64,000 nt of DNA, taken from contig JAQTXB010000011.1 in the NCBI GenBank assembly GCA_028688995.1, forward strand, positions 39,821 through 103,820, read 5' to 3'. The notes under the pieces are model-generated. The model had not been told where the DNA came from. It was given only the letters and a program-made list of their open reading frames with translations, and ran no database searches. Within the stretch, counting starts at the first letter, position 1. Every line of letters starts with the position of its first letter. Positions 16,996 through 26,194 of the stretch are shown piece after piece. Made by a program: the position numbers and the translations under genes. Source of the stretch: Aliarcobacter sp. Its GTDB lineage: Bacteria; Campylobacterota; Campylobacteria; Campylobacterales; Arcobacteraceae.

Positions 16996-17748
16996 ATGAG
17001 TATAAAGTTTAGTTTTAAAGATGAGGTTTTTTCATTAGATAGTTTGAAACTTCCTTCAAGACATTATCATTTTAATGAGCAAGAAAATTACATAAAGTTA
17101 CTAAATATTGGTGAGGGAATTTTTCCAAAAGATAGACTTAGAACATCTGTAAAACTTGATAATTCAAACTTGATACTCACAACCGAATCAGCTACAAAAA
17201 TCTATCCATCAAAAAAAGAGTATGGAATAAATAAAATAGATGTTCAACTTTTTAACAATTCAAATTTAGAGTTTATAAATGATGAGTTGATTTTGTATAA
17301 AGACTCAAAATATATTCAATTTTTTAATCTAAAAAGCGATGAAAGTTCAACTTTTTTTTATACAGATATTTTGAGTCGTGGAAGAAGTTTTGAGAATTTT
17401 GATTTTTCAAAAATGATGATTAAAAATAGATTTTATTGTGAAAATAGTTTAGAATATATAGAAAAGTTTGATATTTTAGGCGATGAACTAAAAGATTATA
17501 TTATTAGAAAAAATAGTGAGAATTTTATTTTTGCTAAGTTTTATATAAAAACCAATAATAATGAAAAGTTTTTAAACAGCCTTTATCTGGAAAATTTTGA
17601 GAGTTTTTCATATAGTAGAAATAAAAAAATCATTTTGGGTTCTATTAGTTCAAATAATATGTTTGAACTAAAAACAAAAATCTTTAAAGTTTGGGAACTT
17701 TATAGAAAAGAATTAAATAAAAAAAGTTTTAATTTAGGTAAACAATAA
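16996..17748 (+). CDS. ureD: Urease accessory protein UreD (UreH)
   Basis: This protein of about 250 residues binds urease apoprotein and acts with UreF and UreG in nickel insertion. It matches the diverged Campylobacterota UreD/UreH pattern. Supporting stretches are [14 protein letters not shown] (compare the conserved T.QSATK.Y family stretch) and [18 protein letters not shown] (compare the conserved D....GR...GE.F stretch). The ATG at 16996 follows an AGGAAA ribosome-binding site and is preferred to an upstream ATG at 16978. It opens the urease gene order ureD-(AB)-C known from Arcobacter. The ureAB gene starts 14 bases downstream. Confidence 0.88.
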   Translation: MSIKFSFKDEVFSLDSLKLPSRHYHFNEQENYIKLLNIGEGIFPKDRLRTSVKLDNSNLILTTESATKIYPSKKEYGINKIDVQLFNNSNLEFINDELILYKDSKYIQFFNLKSDESSTFFYTDILSRGRSFENFDFSKMMIKNRFYCENSLEYIEKFDILGDELKDYIIRKNSENFIFAKFYIKTNNNEKFLNSLYLENFESFSYSRNKKIILGSISSNNMFELKTKIFKVWELYRKELNKKSFNLGKQ

Positions 17749-17762
17749 AAGGAGATAATAGA

Positions 17763-18440
17763 ATGTTTCTAACAAATCGTGAACAAGAAAAACTAATGCT
17801 TTATACAGCTTCAAAACTTGCCTTTGAGCGAAAAAATAGAGGTTTAAAACTAAACTTTCCAGAAGCAACTGCAATATTAAGTTCATACATAATTGAGGGT
17901 GCTAGAGATGGAAAAAGTGTTGCTCAACTTATGGTTGATGCTACAAAAGTTTTAAAAGAAGATGAGGTTATGGAGGGCGTTGCTTCTATGATGCATATGG
18001 TTCAAGTTGAAGCTACTTTTGATGATGGAACAAAACTTGTTACAGTTCATAATCCAATTCCTTATAAAAATAGTTCAGATTTACCAGGTGCTTATTTAAT
18101 AGATGAGGGTGAAATAGAACTAAATGCAAATAAACAAATTATTACTATTGAAGTTGAAAACAAAGGTGATAGACCAGTTCAAATAGGTTCACATTATCAC
18201 TTCTTTGAAGTAAATAGTGCTTTAGCTTTTGATAGAAGCCAAGCTTATGGAAAAAGACTTGATGTTGCAGCTGGAACTTCTGTGAGATTTGAGCCAGGTT
18301 CTATAAAAAGTATTAACTTAATAGATTTTAGTGGACGAAGATATATGAGTGGATTTAATGGTTTGGTTGAGGGCTTTTTAGACGATGAGAATGTAAAAGC
18401 CAAAGCAATTGAAAATCTAAATAAGTTTTTAGGAGTATAA
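17763..18440 (+). CDS. ureAB: Urease structural subunit, fused gamma-beta (UreAB)
   Basis: At 225 residues, this fuses the small UreA (gamma) subunit, about 1-100, to the UreB (beta) subunit, about 105-225. The gamma part begins [20 protein letters not shown] and has [20 protein letters not shown]. The beta part contains [23 protein letters not shown] and TSVRFEPG, all hallmark motifs. The fusion is like Helicobacter UreA and the Arcobacter ureD(AB)C arrangement. It assembles with UreC into the cytoplasmic nickel urease, which splits urea into ammonia and carbamate. The ureC gene begins one base after the stop. Confidence 0.95.
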   Translation: MFLTNREQEKLMLYTASKLAFERKNRGLKLNFPEATAILSSYIIEGARDGKSVAQLMVDATKVLKEDEVMEGVASMMHMVQVEATFDDGTKLVTVHNPIPYKNSSDLPGAYLIDEGEIELNANKQIITIEVENKGDRPVQIGSHYHFFEVNSALAFDRSQAYGKRLDVAAGTSVRFEPGSIKSINLIDFSGRRYMSGFNGLVEGFLDDENVKAKAIENLNKFLGV

Positions 18441-18441
18441 G

Positions 18442-20145
18442 ATGAAGATGTCAAAAGAAAAATATGCTTCAATGTATGGACCAACTGTTGGTGATAGATT
18501 TAGACTTGCCGATACTTCATTAATCGCTAAAATTGAAAAAGATTACACAACTTACGGTGAAGAGAGTAAATTTGGTGGTGGAAAAACTATCAGAGATGGA
18601 ATGGCTCAAAGTCCAACGGCTGTTGAAGTAGCTGATTTGATTATTACAAATGCAATAATTATTGACTACACAGGTATTTATAAAGCTGATATTGGAATCA
18701 AAGATGGAATTATAATTGCCATTGGAAAATCAGGAAATCCAAACTTATGTGATGGAATCACTCATGGTTTAGAAATTGGAGCAAATACTGAAATACTTTC
18801 AGCTGAGGGAAAAATCATCACAGCTGGAGCAATTGACACACATATCCACTTTATAAGTCCAGGTCAAATTGATGAAGCACTCGCAAGTGGAGTTACTACC
18901 ATGATTGGTGGAGGAACTGGTCCAAACACTGGAACAAATGCTACAACTTGTACACCAGGGGCTTGGAATATAGCAAAAATGATTCAAAGTGTGGATGATT
19001 TACCTTTAAACTTTGGATTTATGGGAAAAGGAAATAGCTCATCAAAAGAGGCTTTGGAAGTTCAGATAAAAGCAGGAGCTATGGGGCTAAAACTTCACGA
19101 GGATTGGGGAAGTACTCCAAATGCCATAGATACTTGTTTAAGTGTAGCAGATAAGTATGATGTACAAGTTGCAATTCATACTGATACTCTTAATGAATCA
19201 GGATTTGTGGAAACTACGGTTGGCTCTTTTAAAGATAGAACAATTCATACTTTCCATAGTGAAGGAGCTGGTGGTGGGCATGCCCCTGATATTATAAAAG
19301 TAGCAGGTATGGCAAATGTACTTCCATCAAGTACGAATCCCACATTACCATACACAAAAAATACAATAGAAGAACACCTTGATATGCTTATGGTTTGTCA
19401 CCATTTAAGTCCAAAAATTCCAGAAGATGTAAGTTTCGCAGAATCAAGAATCAGAGGAAAAACAATAGCAGCTGAAGATGTACTGCATGATATGGGTGCA
19501 ATTTCAATCACAAGTAGTGATTCACAAGCCATGGGAAGAGTTGGAGAAGTATTAATACGAACATGGCAAGTTGCAGATTCTATGAAACAACAACGAGGAA
19601 TCTTAGCTGGTGATGATGAAAAAAGTGATAACAATAGAATCAAAAGATATATCGCTAAATATACAATAAACCCAGCCATTGCTTCAGGAATTGATGAATA
19701 TGTGGGAAGTGTAGAAGTTGGAAAAATGGCCGATTTAGTTTTATGGAATAGGGCATTTTTTGGAGTGAAACCAGAAATCATCATCAAAGGTGGATTTATC
19801 GCTCTTGCTTTAATGGGTGATTCAAATGCTTCTATTCCAACACCAGAACCAAGTATGTATAGAAAAATGTTTGGAAGTTTAGGAAAAGCAAGTGCAAAAA
19901 CAAGTGTAATATTCACTTCAAAAGTAGCCCTTGAAGATGATTTGGATGTAAAACTAGGAATCAGCAAATCAATGTTAGCAGTTAAAAACACAAGAAATAT
20001 AGGTAAAAAAGATATGAAGTTAAATGACTTTATAGGAGATATAAAAGTAGATCCAGAAACTTATGATGTAACAGTAAATGGTGAAGCAATAGAGTCAAAC
20101 TATGTATCAGTAGTTCCAATGGCTAAAAAATATTTTATGTTTTAA
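18442..20145 (+). CDS. ureC: Urease alpha (catalytic) subunit UreC
   Basis: This is the 567-residue amidohydrolase subunit that carries the dinuclear nickel site. All expected residues are present at standard numbering. They are His134 and His136 (DTHIHF), the carbamylated Lys217 and His219 (GLKLHEDWG), His246, His272 and Asp360 (SSDSQAMG). The flap Cys319-His320-His321 is also intact. The enzyme should therefore be active. It follows ureAB directly. In Arcobacter ureE is expected next, but here about 5.6 kb of toxin-antitoxin and restriction genes intervene, leaving a 48-base gap to the first of them. Confidence 0.97.
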   Translation: MKMSKEKYASMYGPTVGDRFRLADTSLIAKIEKDYTTYGEESKFGGGKTIRDGMAQSPTAVEVADLIITNAIIIDYTGIYKADIGIKDGIIIAIGKSGNPNLCDGITHGLEIGANTEILSAEGKIITAGAIDTHIHFISPGQIDEALASGVTTMIGGGTGPNTGTNATTCTPGAWNIAKMIQSVDDLPLNFGFMGKGNSSSKEALEVQIKAGAMGLKLHEDWGSTPNAIDTCLSVADKYDVQVAIHTDTLNESGFVETTVGSFKDRTIHTFHSEGAGGGHAPDIIKVAGMANVLPSSTNPTLPYTKNTIEEHLDMLMVCHHLSPKIPEDVSFAESRIRGKTIAAEDVLHDMGAISITSSDSQAMGRVGEVLIRTWQVADSMKQQRGILAGDDEKSDNNRIKRYIAKYTINPAIASGIDEYVGSVEVGKMADLVLWNRAFFGVKPEIIIKGGFIALALMGDSNASIPTPEPSMYRKMFGSLGKASAKTSVIFTSKVALEDDLDVKLGISKSMLAVKNTRNIGKKDMKLNDFIGDIKVDPETYDVTVNGEAIESNYVSVVPMAKKYFMF

Positions 20146-20193
20146 GATTATTGTTGTTATAATTGACATAAGTTTGACAATAAGGAAATATTC

Positions 20194-20445
20194 ATGACAA
20201 ATGTATATGGTTCAAGGGATATTATAAGAAATCCCTCACTTCTTAGAATAGATGAAAATGACAGTTTTATAGTAGAAGATAAAAAAGCCCATAAAACCTT
20301 GGGCGTTTATCTTGGAACTAAACTTGCTGAAGATTTTTTTAATTATACAAAAAAACAAGAACTTCTCAATTCCGCTCAAAAAATAAAAAATAGTGCAAAT
20401 GAAGAGTTTAAAAATTTATCAGAAACGATAGATGATGGAATATAA
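20194..20445 (+). CDS. Antitoxin partner of MazF-like toxin
   Basis: This 83-residue charged protein lies directly upstream of a MazF-like toxin and overlaps it by 14 bases. The N-terminal half may form a small DNA-binding or strand-exchange region, and the C-terminal helix (LNSAQKIKNSANEEFKNLSE) is the likely toxin-wrapping tail. I do not recognise a standard MazE AbrB fold, so the antitoxin class is open. It starts after an AAGGAAA ribosome-binding site, 48 bases beyond ureC, and is the first gene of the insertion. The assignment rests mainly on context. Confidence 0.6.
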   Translation: MTNVYGSRDIIRNPSLLRIDENDSFIVEDKKAHKTLGVYLGTKLAEDFFNYTKKQELLNSAQKIKNSANEEFKNLSETIDDGI

Positions 20446-20779
20446 AAGAGGAGATATAGTTTTAGTAAACTTCAATCCTCAAAAAAAACCTGAAGAAATA
20501 TCTAAAATACGACCAGCAATCATAGTCTCAGATACACAACTTAATGAAATATTAGATTTAGTCAGTGTCATTGCATTAACAACAAACTTAATAGATGATG
20601 CTTTGCCTTTAAGAGTGCGAATTGCAAAAAAAGATAATCTAAAAGAGAATAGCGATGCAATGATAGAGCAATTAAGAAGTGTATCAAAAAGCAGAATAGG
20701 TGAGAAATTAACTTCATTAAATGAAGAACAATTAAGTCAAATAGAGTATGGAATTAAAGCTATGTTGGCTTTGGTATGA
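20432..20779 (+). CDS. mazF: MazF/PemK-family endoribonuclease toxin
   Basis: This 115-residue protein has the complete MazF/PemK layout. It begins YKRGDIVLVNFNPQ, then has KIRPAIIVSD, the Arg-Pro-Ala strand that holds the catalytic Arg. Next come the core stretch SVIALTTNL and EQLRSVSKSRIGEKL, which carries the catalytic Ser/Thr region. It should cleave mRNA at short motifs. Translation is coupled to the antitoxin, with the ATG inside the antitoxin's last codons. Two adjacent ATGs (20432 and 20435) are possible starts. It belongs to the segment inserted between ureC and ureE. Confidence 0.85.
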   Translation: MMEYKRGDIVLVNFNPQKKPEEISKIRPAIIVSDTQLNEILDLVSVIALTTNLIDDALPLRVRIAKKDNLKENSDAMIEQLRSVSKSRIGEKLTSLNEEQLSQIEYGIKAMLALV

Positions 20780-20804
20780 AAATAAATAAATTATAAGGTA
20801 AAAA

Positions 20805-22913
20805 ATGAGCGATTTATTAAAACTTGGCAAAGAAAAGAAAATATTTGATTTTATAGAAAATGATACATATATTCTTTATAACACAAATCAAAAAAAGGGA
20901 AATAAACAACCTTGGAATGAGACAGAGGAAAAAGTAAGAGCAGAAGTTTTAACAAAATATGTTCTGGAGTATGAATATCCACTTAAAAATATAAAAATAG
21001 AAGTACCAGTAAAAAGAGGTAGTGGAGATAAAGATAAAAATAGAGCTGATATTATTATTTACACAAATGAAAAACATACAAAAGATTATATTGTCATAGA
21101 AACAAAAACAAAAGAATTTAAAGATATAAAAGAGGCAAAAGACCAAGCTATAAGTTATGCAAGATATAGAAGTGCCGAATATGCAGTTGGTACTAATGGA
21201 AAAGATTTTATTACTGTACATTTAACACCAGAAGAAGATAGGACAATAGAGACTTTACCAAAATATGGTGGAGATGCTCCAAAATGGAAATATATTAGAG
21301 ATGGTGAATTTAATGATATTAAACCAATGGATACAGATAAACTAAAGGCTCTTTTAAAAGAGATTCACGATTATCTTTGGAATGGTGGAAAGAGAAATCC
21401 AGCAGAAGCTTTTAATGAATTTAGCAAAATAGTATTTACTAAAATCATGGATGAAAAAGTTGATGAACTAAGTCCAAATTATACAGAATATTATCAATTT
21501 CAAAAAGATAGAGATGAATCAATAGATGAATTAGAAATTAGAATAAAAGAGCTTTATAATCTTCATAAAGAAAAAGACAAAAATGTTTTTGATGACCAGT
21601 TAATCCTTGATGCAAATGAAATAAACTTTTTAGTTGGGAAACTTGAACAATACAATTTAAACGGTACAGATTTAGATATAAAAGGGAAAATTTTCCAAGA
21701 CTTTTTTGCCAATTTTTTTAAAGGAGATGCAGGACAATATTTTACTCCTATGAATATTGTTAGATTTATAGTAAATCTTTTTGATTTACAAAGTACAGAT
21801 TTAGTAATAGACCCCAGTTGTGGAAGCGGAGGATTTTTACTTCAATCATTAGCCCAAATGCAAGAAAAATCAAAAGTTCTAAAAGACTCAGTTAAAAGGC
21901 ATAAATTTTGGCATAGTTTTGCAGAACACAATCTGTATGGTATAGAAATAAGTGGAGGCATCAGCCGAACAGCTAAAATGAATATGATTATTCATGATGA
22001 TGGACATACAAATGTTATCACTCATGATGGACTTGATAGATTTGAAAATTTTCAAAGAAAAAATACAGAATTTAAAGAAAATAGTTTTAATTATGTTTTT
22101 ACAAATCCACCATTTGGTTCAAATATTAAAGATGAAAAACCATATTTTAGCACCTACGAAAGATTTGCAAACTCAAATGTAGATTTTATAGATGCTCTTA
22201 TTGATAGAAAAACAAGTAGTGATTTAAAAAATCAAAAAAGTGAAATACTTTTTATAGAGAGATATTATCAGTTTCTAAAACCTGAAAAAGGTATTGTAGC
22301 TATGGTTTTACCTGATGGGATACTTACAAACTCATCTATGCAATATGTAAGAGATTATATCATAGAGAAATTCAAAGTATTAGCTTCTTTTTCTCTTCCT
22401 CAACATACTTTTTCAAACTATGGTGCAGGGGTAAAATCATCTATTTTAGTTCTACAAAAAAAATCAGCAGATGAAGAAAAGAAGTTTGTAGATACACAAG
22501 ATAAAATCAGAAAAAAATATGTAGATTTACACAAACATGAAATTTTAGCTATTAGAGAAGAGTTAAAAATCAAATTAGTTCCATTAAATCAAAACATAAA
22601 ATTTGAAAAGAAAAAAGACCCAATAGATGAAGCTTTAATTTTACAAATCCAAGATGAAATAACAGAGCTAAAAGAAGAGTATAAACTTAAAGAAGAGATA
22701 GTAAAAGACAAAATTTACGAAGCTGTAAACACCGATATGAAAAAAATAGAAAAATATCCTATATTTATGGCAATTATTGATGAAATTGGAGAAGATGCAA
22801 AGGGTAAAAAGACTTGTGATTATGAAAAAACTGAATTAGCAAGAGTAAGTGAAGAGTTTAAAATATTTTATAAAGAAGTTTATGGAGATAATAAAAATAT
22901 AAATTTTCACTAA
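20805..22913 (+). CDS. hsdM: Fused nuclease-like domain and N6-adenine DNA methyltransferase (type I/IIG-like)
   Basis: The 702-residue protein has two parts. Residues about 40-140 form an HsdR_N-type PD-(D/E)XK nuclease-like domain with Asp82 (RADIII), Glu99-x-Lys101 (IETK) and a QxxxY pair (Gln114, Tyr118). Residues about 190-600 are an HsdM-type methyltransferase with SAM motif I DPSCGSGGF (336-344) and catalytic NPPF (434-437). A charged coiled C-terminal region follows. An HsdS subunit lies downstream, but no HsdR helicase-translocase gene was found. This gives a BcgI-like RM+S layout, or a type I methyltransferase with a nuclease-like appendix. It is part of the insertion in the urease operon. 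Confidence 0.85.
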   Translation: MSDLLKLGKEKKIFDFIENDTYILYNTNQKKGNKQPWNETEEKVRAEVLTKYVLEYEYPLKNIKIEVPVKRGSGDKDKNRADIIIYTNEKHTKDYIVIETKTKEFKDIKEAKDQAISYARYRSAEYAVGTNGKDFITVHLTPEEDRTIETLPKYGGDAPKWKYIRDGEFNDIKPMDTDKLKALLKEIHDYLWNGGKRNPAEAFNEFSKIVFTKIMDEKVDELSPNYTEYYQFQKDRDESIDELEIRIKELYNLHKEKDKNVFDDQLILDANEINFLVGKLEQYNLNGTDLDIKGKIFQDFFANFFKGDAGQYFTPMNIVRFIVNLFDLQSTDLVIDPSCGSGGFLLQSLAQMQEKSKVLKDSVKRHKFWHSFAEHNLYGIEISGGISRTAKMNMIIHDDGHTNVITHDGLDRFENFQRKNTEFKENSFNYVFTNPPFGSNIKDEKPYFSTYERFANSNVDFIDALIDRKTSSDLKNQKSEILFIERYYQFLKPEKGIVAMVLPDGILTNSSMQYVRDYIIEKFKVLASFSLPQHTFSNYGAGVKSSILVLQKKSADEEKKFVDTQDKIRKKYVDLHKHEILAIREELKIKLVPLNQNIKFEKKKDPIDEALILQIQDEITELKEEYKLKEEIVKDKIYEAVNTDMKKIEKYPIFMAIIDEIGEDAKGKKTCDYEKTELARVSEEFKIFYKEVYGDNKNINFH

Positions 22914-24310
22914 GCCTCGATTTAGATAAAAATAAAATATTTTTAATAAATCGGGGCGAACTTAGCACACAATGGTCTCCAATATTTTACCATCCTGAAC
23001 GATTAAAATATATAGATATTTTTTTAGATGAAAAATATGCTTACAATGTAAATAAACTAAAATATTTATTTAATCTAAGTAGTAAAAAGTCAGTAGCATC
23101 AGAAGTTAATACATACATAGGTATGGCAAATATAGAATCAAATACAGGAATTTATTTATCAAGTGAAAATGAAAAAGGGCAAGGTGATTGTTCAGTTTTT
23201 TCACAAGAGAATGTACTTTTTGGAAAATTAAGACCTTATCTAAATAAAGTATATTTTGCAGAATTTAATGGTGGTTGTACAACTGAATTTATTGTGATGG
23301 ATAGTTTAGATGAAACGATAATATCAAATAAGTTTTTATCAATTTTTCTATTATTGGATTGTGTAGTTAATCAAACAAAATATATGATGACTGGTAACAC
23401 ATTACCAAGATTACAAACTTTTGATATAGAAAATTTTATTATTCCTATTCCATCAAAAGATATTCAACAAAATATTATTGATATGATGGATAAGGCGTAT
23501 AAAGTAAAAAAACAAAAAGAAAAAGAAGCTCAGAATTTATTAGATAGTATTGATGATTATCTGTTTGATAAATTAGAAATAAAACTTCCTATTGAGCCCG
23601 AGAATAGTATAGAAAATAGAATTTTTAAAGTTGGATTTGATGATATTTTAGGAGATAGACTTGATGCTGATAGTTACACAAGTTATTATCAAAATATTTT
23701 TGAAATATTTGAAAAATCAGTTTGTAAATTTACAACTTTAAAAACAATTACTAAAAAAATAAAAACAGGAACGACACCAGAGCAAAAACTTGATGCTTTC
23801 ACAACTGAAAAAGAGATACCATTTTTGAGAAATTCAGATATTCAAGATGGAGAGATAATTGATAGTAAGTTTAAATATATTAAAAATGAGGTAGAAAAAA
23901 ATCTTACTTTTAGTTATAAAAATGAGATTATTATTTGTATAGCTGGAACTATTGGCGTAAGTGCATTAAATAGATTTGATAGATTAGCGATAAATCAAAA
24001 TGTTTCATCTCTGATGATAGATGAAACACAAATTAATATAAACTTCTTAATTTATTGGTTAAATACAAAGGTGGCTATTAGTTTGCTTAAAAGATTAGCT
24101 TCAATAGCAACTATCGCTTATGTAAATAACCCAACACTTCTAAGATTACAAATCCCGTTACCTGATATAAATATCCAAAATGAAATAGCAGATGAAATAA
24201 AACAAAGAAGACAAAAAGCAAAACATCTTCAAAATAAAGCAAAACTAGAGCTTGAAAACGCAAAAAAAGATGTTGAGAAAATAATATTAGGAGATGCTTA
24301 TGAATCTTAA
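22895..24310 (+). CDS. hsdS: HsdS-type specificity subunit, start unclear (possible frameshift)
   Basis: The protein holds two target-recognition domains separated by a coiled coil (KAYKVKKQKEKEAQNLLDSI). It ends with the classical second helix (NEIADEIKQRRQKAKHL). The reading frame is open from 22895 and the early codons look like a real HsdS N-terminus (KIFLINRGELSTQWSP). No ATG, GTG or TTG exists in this frame before 23123, so using that ATG would cut off about 70 residues of the first recognition domain. An ATG at 22882 with a good overlap to hsdM would join this frame if one A of the A5 run at 22893-22897 were absent. The gene may be phase-variable, disrupted or affected by a sequencing error. 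Confidence 0.75.
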   Translation, partial: KYKFSLSLDLDKNKIFLINRGELSTQWSPIFYHPERLKYIDIFLDEKYAYNVNKLKYLFNLSSKKSVASEVNTYIGMANIESNTGIYLSSENEKGQGDCSVFSQENVLFGKLRPYLNKVYFAEFNGGCTTEFIVMDSLDETIISNKFLSIFLLLDCVVNQTKYMMTGNTLPRLQTFDIENFIIPIPSKDIQQNIIDMMDKAYKVKKQKEKEAQNLLDSIDDYLFDKLEIKLPIEPENSIENRIFKVGFDDILGDRLDADSYTSYYQNIFEIFEKSVCKFTTLKTITKKIKTGTTPEQKLDAFTTEKEIPFLRNSDIQDGEIIDSKFKYIKNEVEKNLTFSYKNEIIICIAGTIGVSALNRFDRLAINQNVSSLMIDETQININFLIYWLNTKVAISLLKRLASIATIAYVNNPTLLRLQIPLPDINIQNEIADEIKQRRQKAKHLQNKAKLELENAKKDVEKIILGDAYES

Positions 24311-25724
24311 TTATCCGATTGATGTTTATGGACTAAAACGAAAAGTTTTTAATCATACAGTTGCAAAAACATATCTAAAACTTAAAGAGATAGCTCAACT
24401 TAAAACCTATGATGAAGGTTATCAAAGAAAAAGAGATATTGAGCATGAAGATAAAATTATAAAATATTTAAAAGATAGTTCAAATAGATATTTACCTGAT
24501 ATTATTATTACTATTCGTCATAATGGAATTGATTTTGGAAATAAAACATTTTTAAGTAATAGTGATTTTTATATTGCACAAATAAAAGCTTATGATATTT
24601 TAAGAGTTTATTTTTGGACAAAAGAAGCAACTAATAGTATAAAAATTATAGATGGTAATCATAGAGTCTCTGCAATAAAAAGATTATTAGAAGAAAATCC
24701 TGCAAGTGAATTAGAAAATTTTGAAATAGGAGTAACTTTTATCTTTACACACGATACTCAAAGTGATATAGAAGATGAATTAGCACTTTTTTATTATTTA
24801 AATTCAAAGGCAAAACCACTTTTACCAAATGATTATTTAAATGAAGTAACAAAAAATTTAACAGATTCAAAAGCAAAAGAGATAGATTGGTGGATGTATA
24901 TATTTAAAAAATCACAAGAAAAACTCATAGAAATATTTGAAAATAAATTTAGTGATAAACCAAATATTCAAGATATGATTATCTCATCTAGTGATTATTT
25001 AGCAAAAAAAATACCAGTTAATGATTTGGAAGCTATGCCTATATTTTTTGACATACTAAGAGATTTAAATACTGCTCCAATTCTTAAAGATATTATAAAT
25101 GAAGCAATAAAAACTGATAAACTTTATACTTTTATTAATATTGCATTTTTTATATCTCCAAAAATGAAAAATATATTTGAATTAGGTTGTGAAATCAATG
25201 ACTTTTATAAATGGCTAAAGAATAAAGCAAAATTAGAAGAGTTTGATAACTTTGAAAATCTTTACCAAACATATAAAGAGACATATATTCCAGAAGACTA
25301 TAAAATATTTGTAGCTATGGAATTTGCAGGTAATGATAGTGTTTTTAAAGCAATAGATGGAACAATAAACCAAGTTGCAAAAGAGATAAACAAACCTTTA
25401 GAGTGTATGAGAATAGATAAACTTTATAAAGGTACAACTTATCAAATAATGGATGAAATTTTAGAACAAATTCAACATAACAGGCTTTTGATAGCTGATA
25501 TTACAAATATGAATGCAAATGTATATTTGGAAGTTGGTTATGCTATAGGATTAGCAAAAGCAAAGAATTTATCAAATCAAATAATGCTATTTGTTAAAGA
25601 TGAAGGTAAAGATACAAAAGTGGGTTTTGATTTGCAAAGTTATCAACAAAATAGATATAAAGATACTGAAGATTTGAGAGAAAAACTAGAAATGCAATTA
25701 AAAGCTTATTTTTCAGATAAATAA
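24300..25724 (+). CDS. DGQHR/ParB-like domain fused to nucleoside deoxyribosyltransferase-like domain
   Basis: At 474 residues it appears to be a two-domain fusion. The N-terminal part (about 1-200) carries KIIDGNHRVSAIKRLL (DGNHR at 118-122), the hallmark of DGQHR/DndB-like or ParB-type domains. After a helical middle, residues about 335-440 resemble nucleoside 2-deoxyribosyltransferases and TIR-like nucleotide-binding effectors. The supporting stretches are KIFVAMEF, LLIADITNMNANV and YLEVGYAIGLAK, with the Glu expected to be catalytic. The ATG at 24300 follows AGGAG at 6-base spacing and overlaps the hsdS end, so the two are co-translated. An effector or modification-linked regulator role is inferred. 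Confidence 0.6.
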   Translation: MNLNYPIDVYGLKRKVFNHTVAKTYLKLKEIAQLKTYDEGYQRKRDIEHEDKIIKYLKDSSNRYLPDIIITIRHNGIDFGNKTFLSNSDFYIAQIKAYDILRVYFWTKEATNSIKIIDGNHRVSAIKRLLEENPASELENFEIGVTFIFTHDTQSDIEDELALFYYLNSKAKPLLPNDYLNEVTKNLTDSKAKEIDWWMYIFKKSQEKLIEIFENKFSDKPNIQDMIISSSDYLAKKIPVNDLEAMPIFFDILRDLNTAPILKDIINEAIKTDKLYTFINIAFFISPKMKNIFELGCEINDFYKWLKNKAKLEEFDNFENLYQTYKETYIPEDYKIFVAMEFAGNDSVFKAIDGTINQVAKEINKPLECMRIDKLYKGTTYQIMDEILEQIQHNRLLIADITNMNANVYLEVGYAIGLAKAKNLSNQIMLFVKDEGKDTKVGFDLQSYQQNRYKDTEDLREKLEMQLKAYFSDK

Positions 25725-25747
25725 TAAATTTAAAAAAGGAAACAACT

Positions 25748-26194
25748 TTGCAATTCAGCGTAATAAAAAAAGTAATAGAGATAAAAAAAGATATAGATTC
25801 AAACGATGAGGTTGAACTCTCTTGGTTTGATATGCAAAAACCAAACTTAACAGCAGTTAGTAAGAAAAATGTAAATTTAGTGGTTAAAGCTAAGTTTACA
25901 CATCTGCATGAAAATGATGTTTTAGTTTGTGAAGATGGTTATGCTATAAAAGTAAAAAGAAGTGAAGATGAGATTTTTATTTTAGAGTTTAGTGATGCTT
26001 TATCATTTGCCAAAACTGCTTATGAAATAGGAAATAGACATCAACCAGTAATGATTGAAGAGTTTAAAATTATTGTTTTAGATGATATTTCAGTAAGTGA
26101 TATTATCAAAGATTGTTATATAAACACAGCTATAAAAGTAGAAAAAACAAAAGGGTATTTTAAACCAAATGGTAAAGCACACCACTCACACTAA
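25748..26194 (+). CDS. ureE: Urease nickel metallochaperone UreE
   Basis: This 148-residue protein binds nickel and hands it to UreG. An N-terminal peptide-binding domain is followed by a ferredoxin-like metal domain with GNRHQPVMIEE, which contains the conserved His that bridges the dimer nickel site. The tail ends HHSH, a short version of the His-rich tail. Initiation appears to be at a TTG (25748) after an AAAAGGAAA ribosome-binding site, as no ATG precedes the first strand. The gene resumes the urease operon after the inserted block and overlaps ureF by 26 bases. Confidence 0.9.
   Translation: MQFSVIKKVIEIKKDIDSNDEVELSWFDMQKPNLTAVSKKNVNLVVKAKFTHLHENDVLVCEDGYAIKVKRSEDEIFILEFSDALSFAKTAYEIGNRHQPVMIEEFKIIVLDDISVSDIIKDCYINTAIKVEKTKGYFKPNGKAHHSH

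Noticed and set aside
19398..19991. 197-residue antisense ORF within ureC
   Set aside because: It is the reverse-strand shadow of a highly conserved catalytic gene.
20146..20193. Target-site duplication or att site at the left edge of the urease insertion
   Set aside because: No matching direct repeat was found near 25725-25747, so no mobile-element boundary can be claimed.
20805..25724. Complete type I restriction system
   Set aside because: No HsdR helicase-nuclease gene is present in the window; only the nuclease-like N-terminus of the methyltransferase was found.
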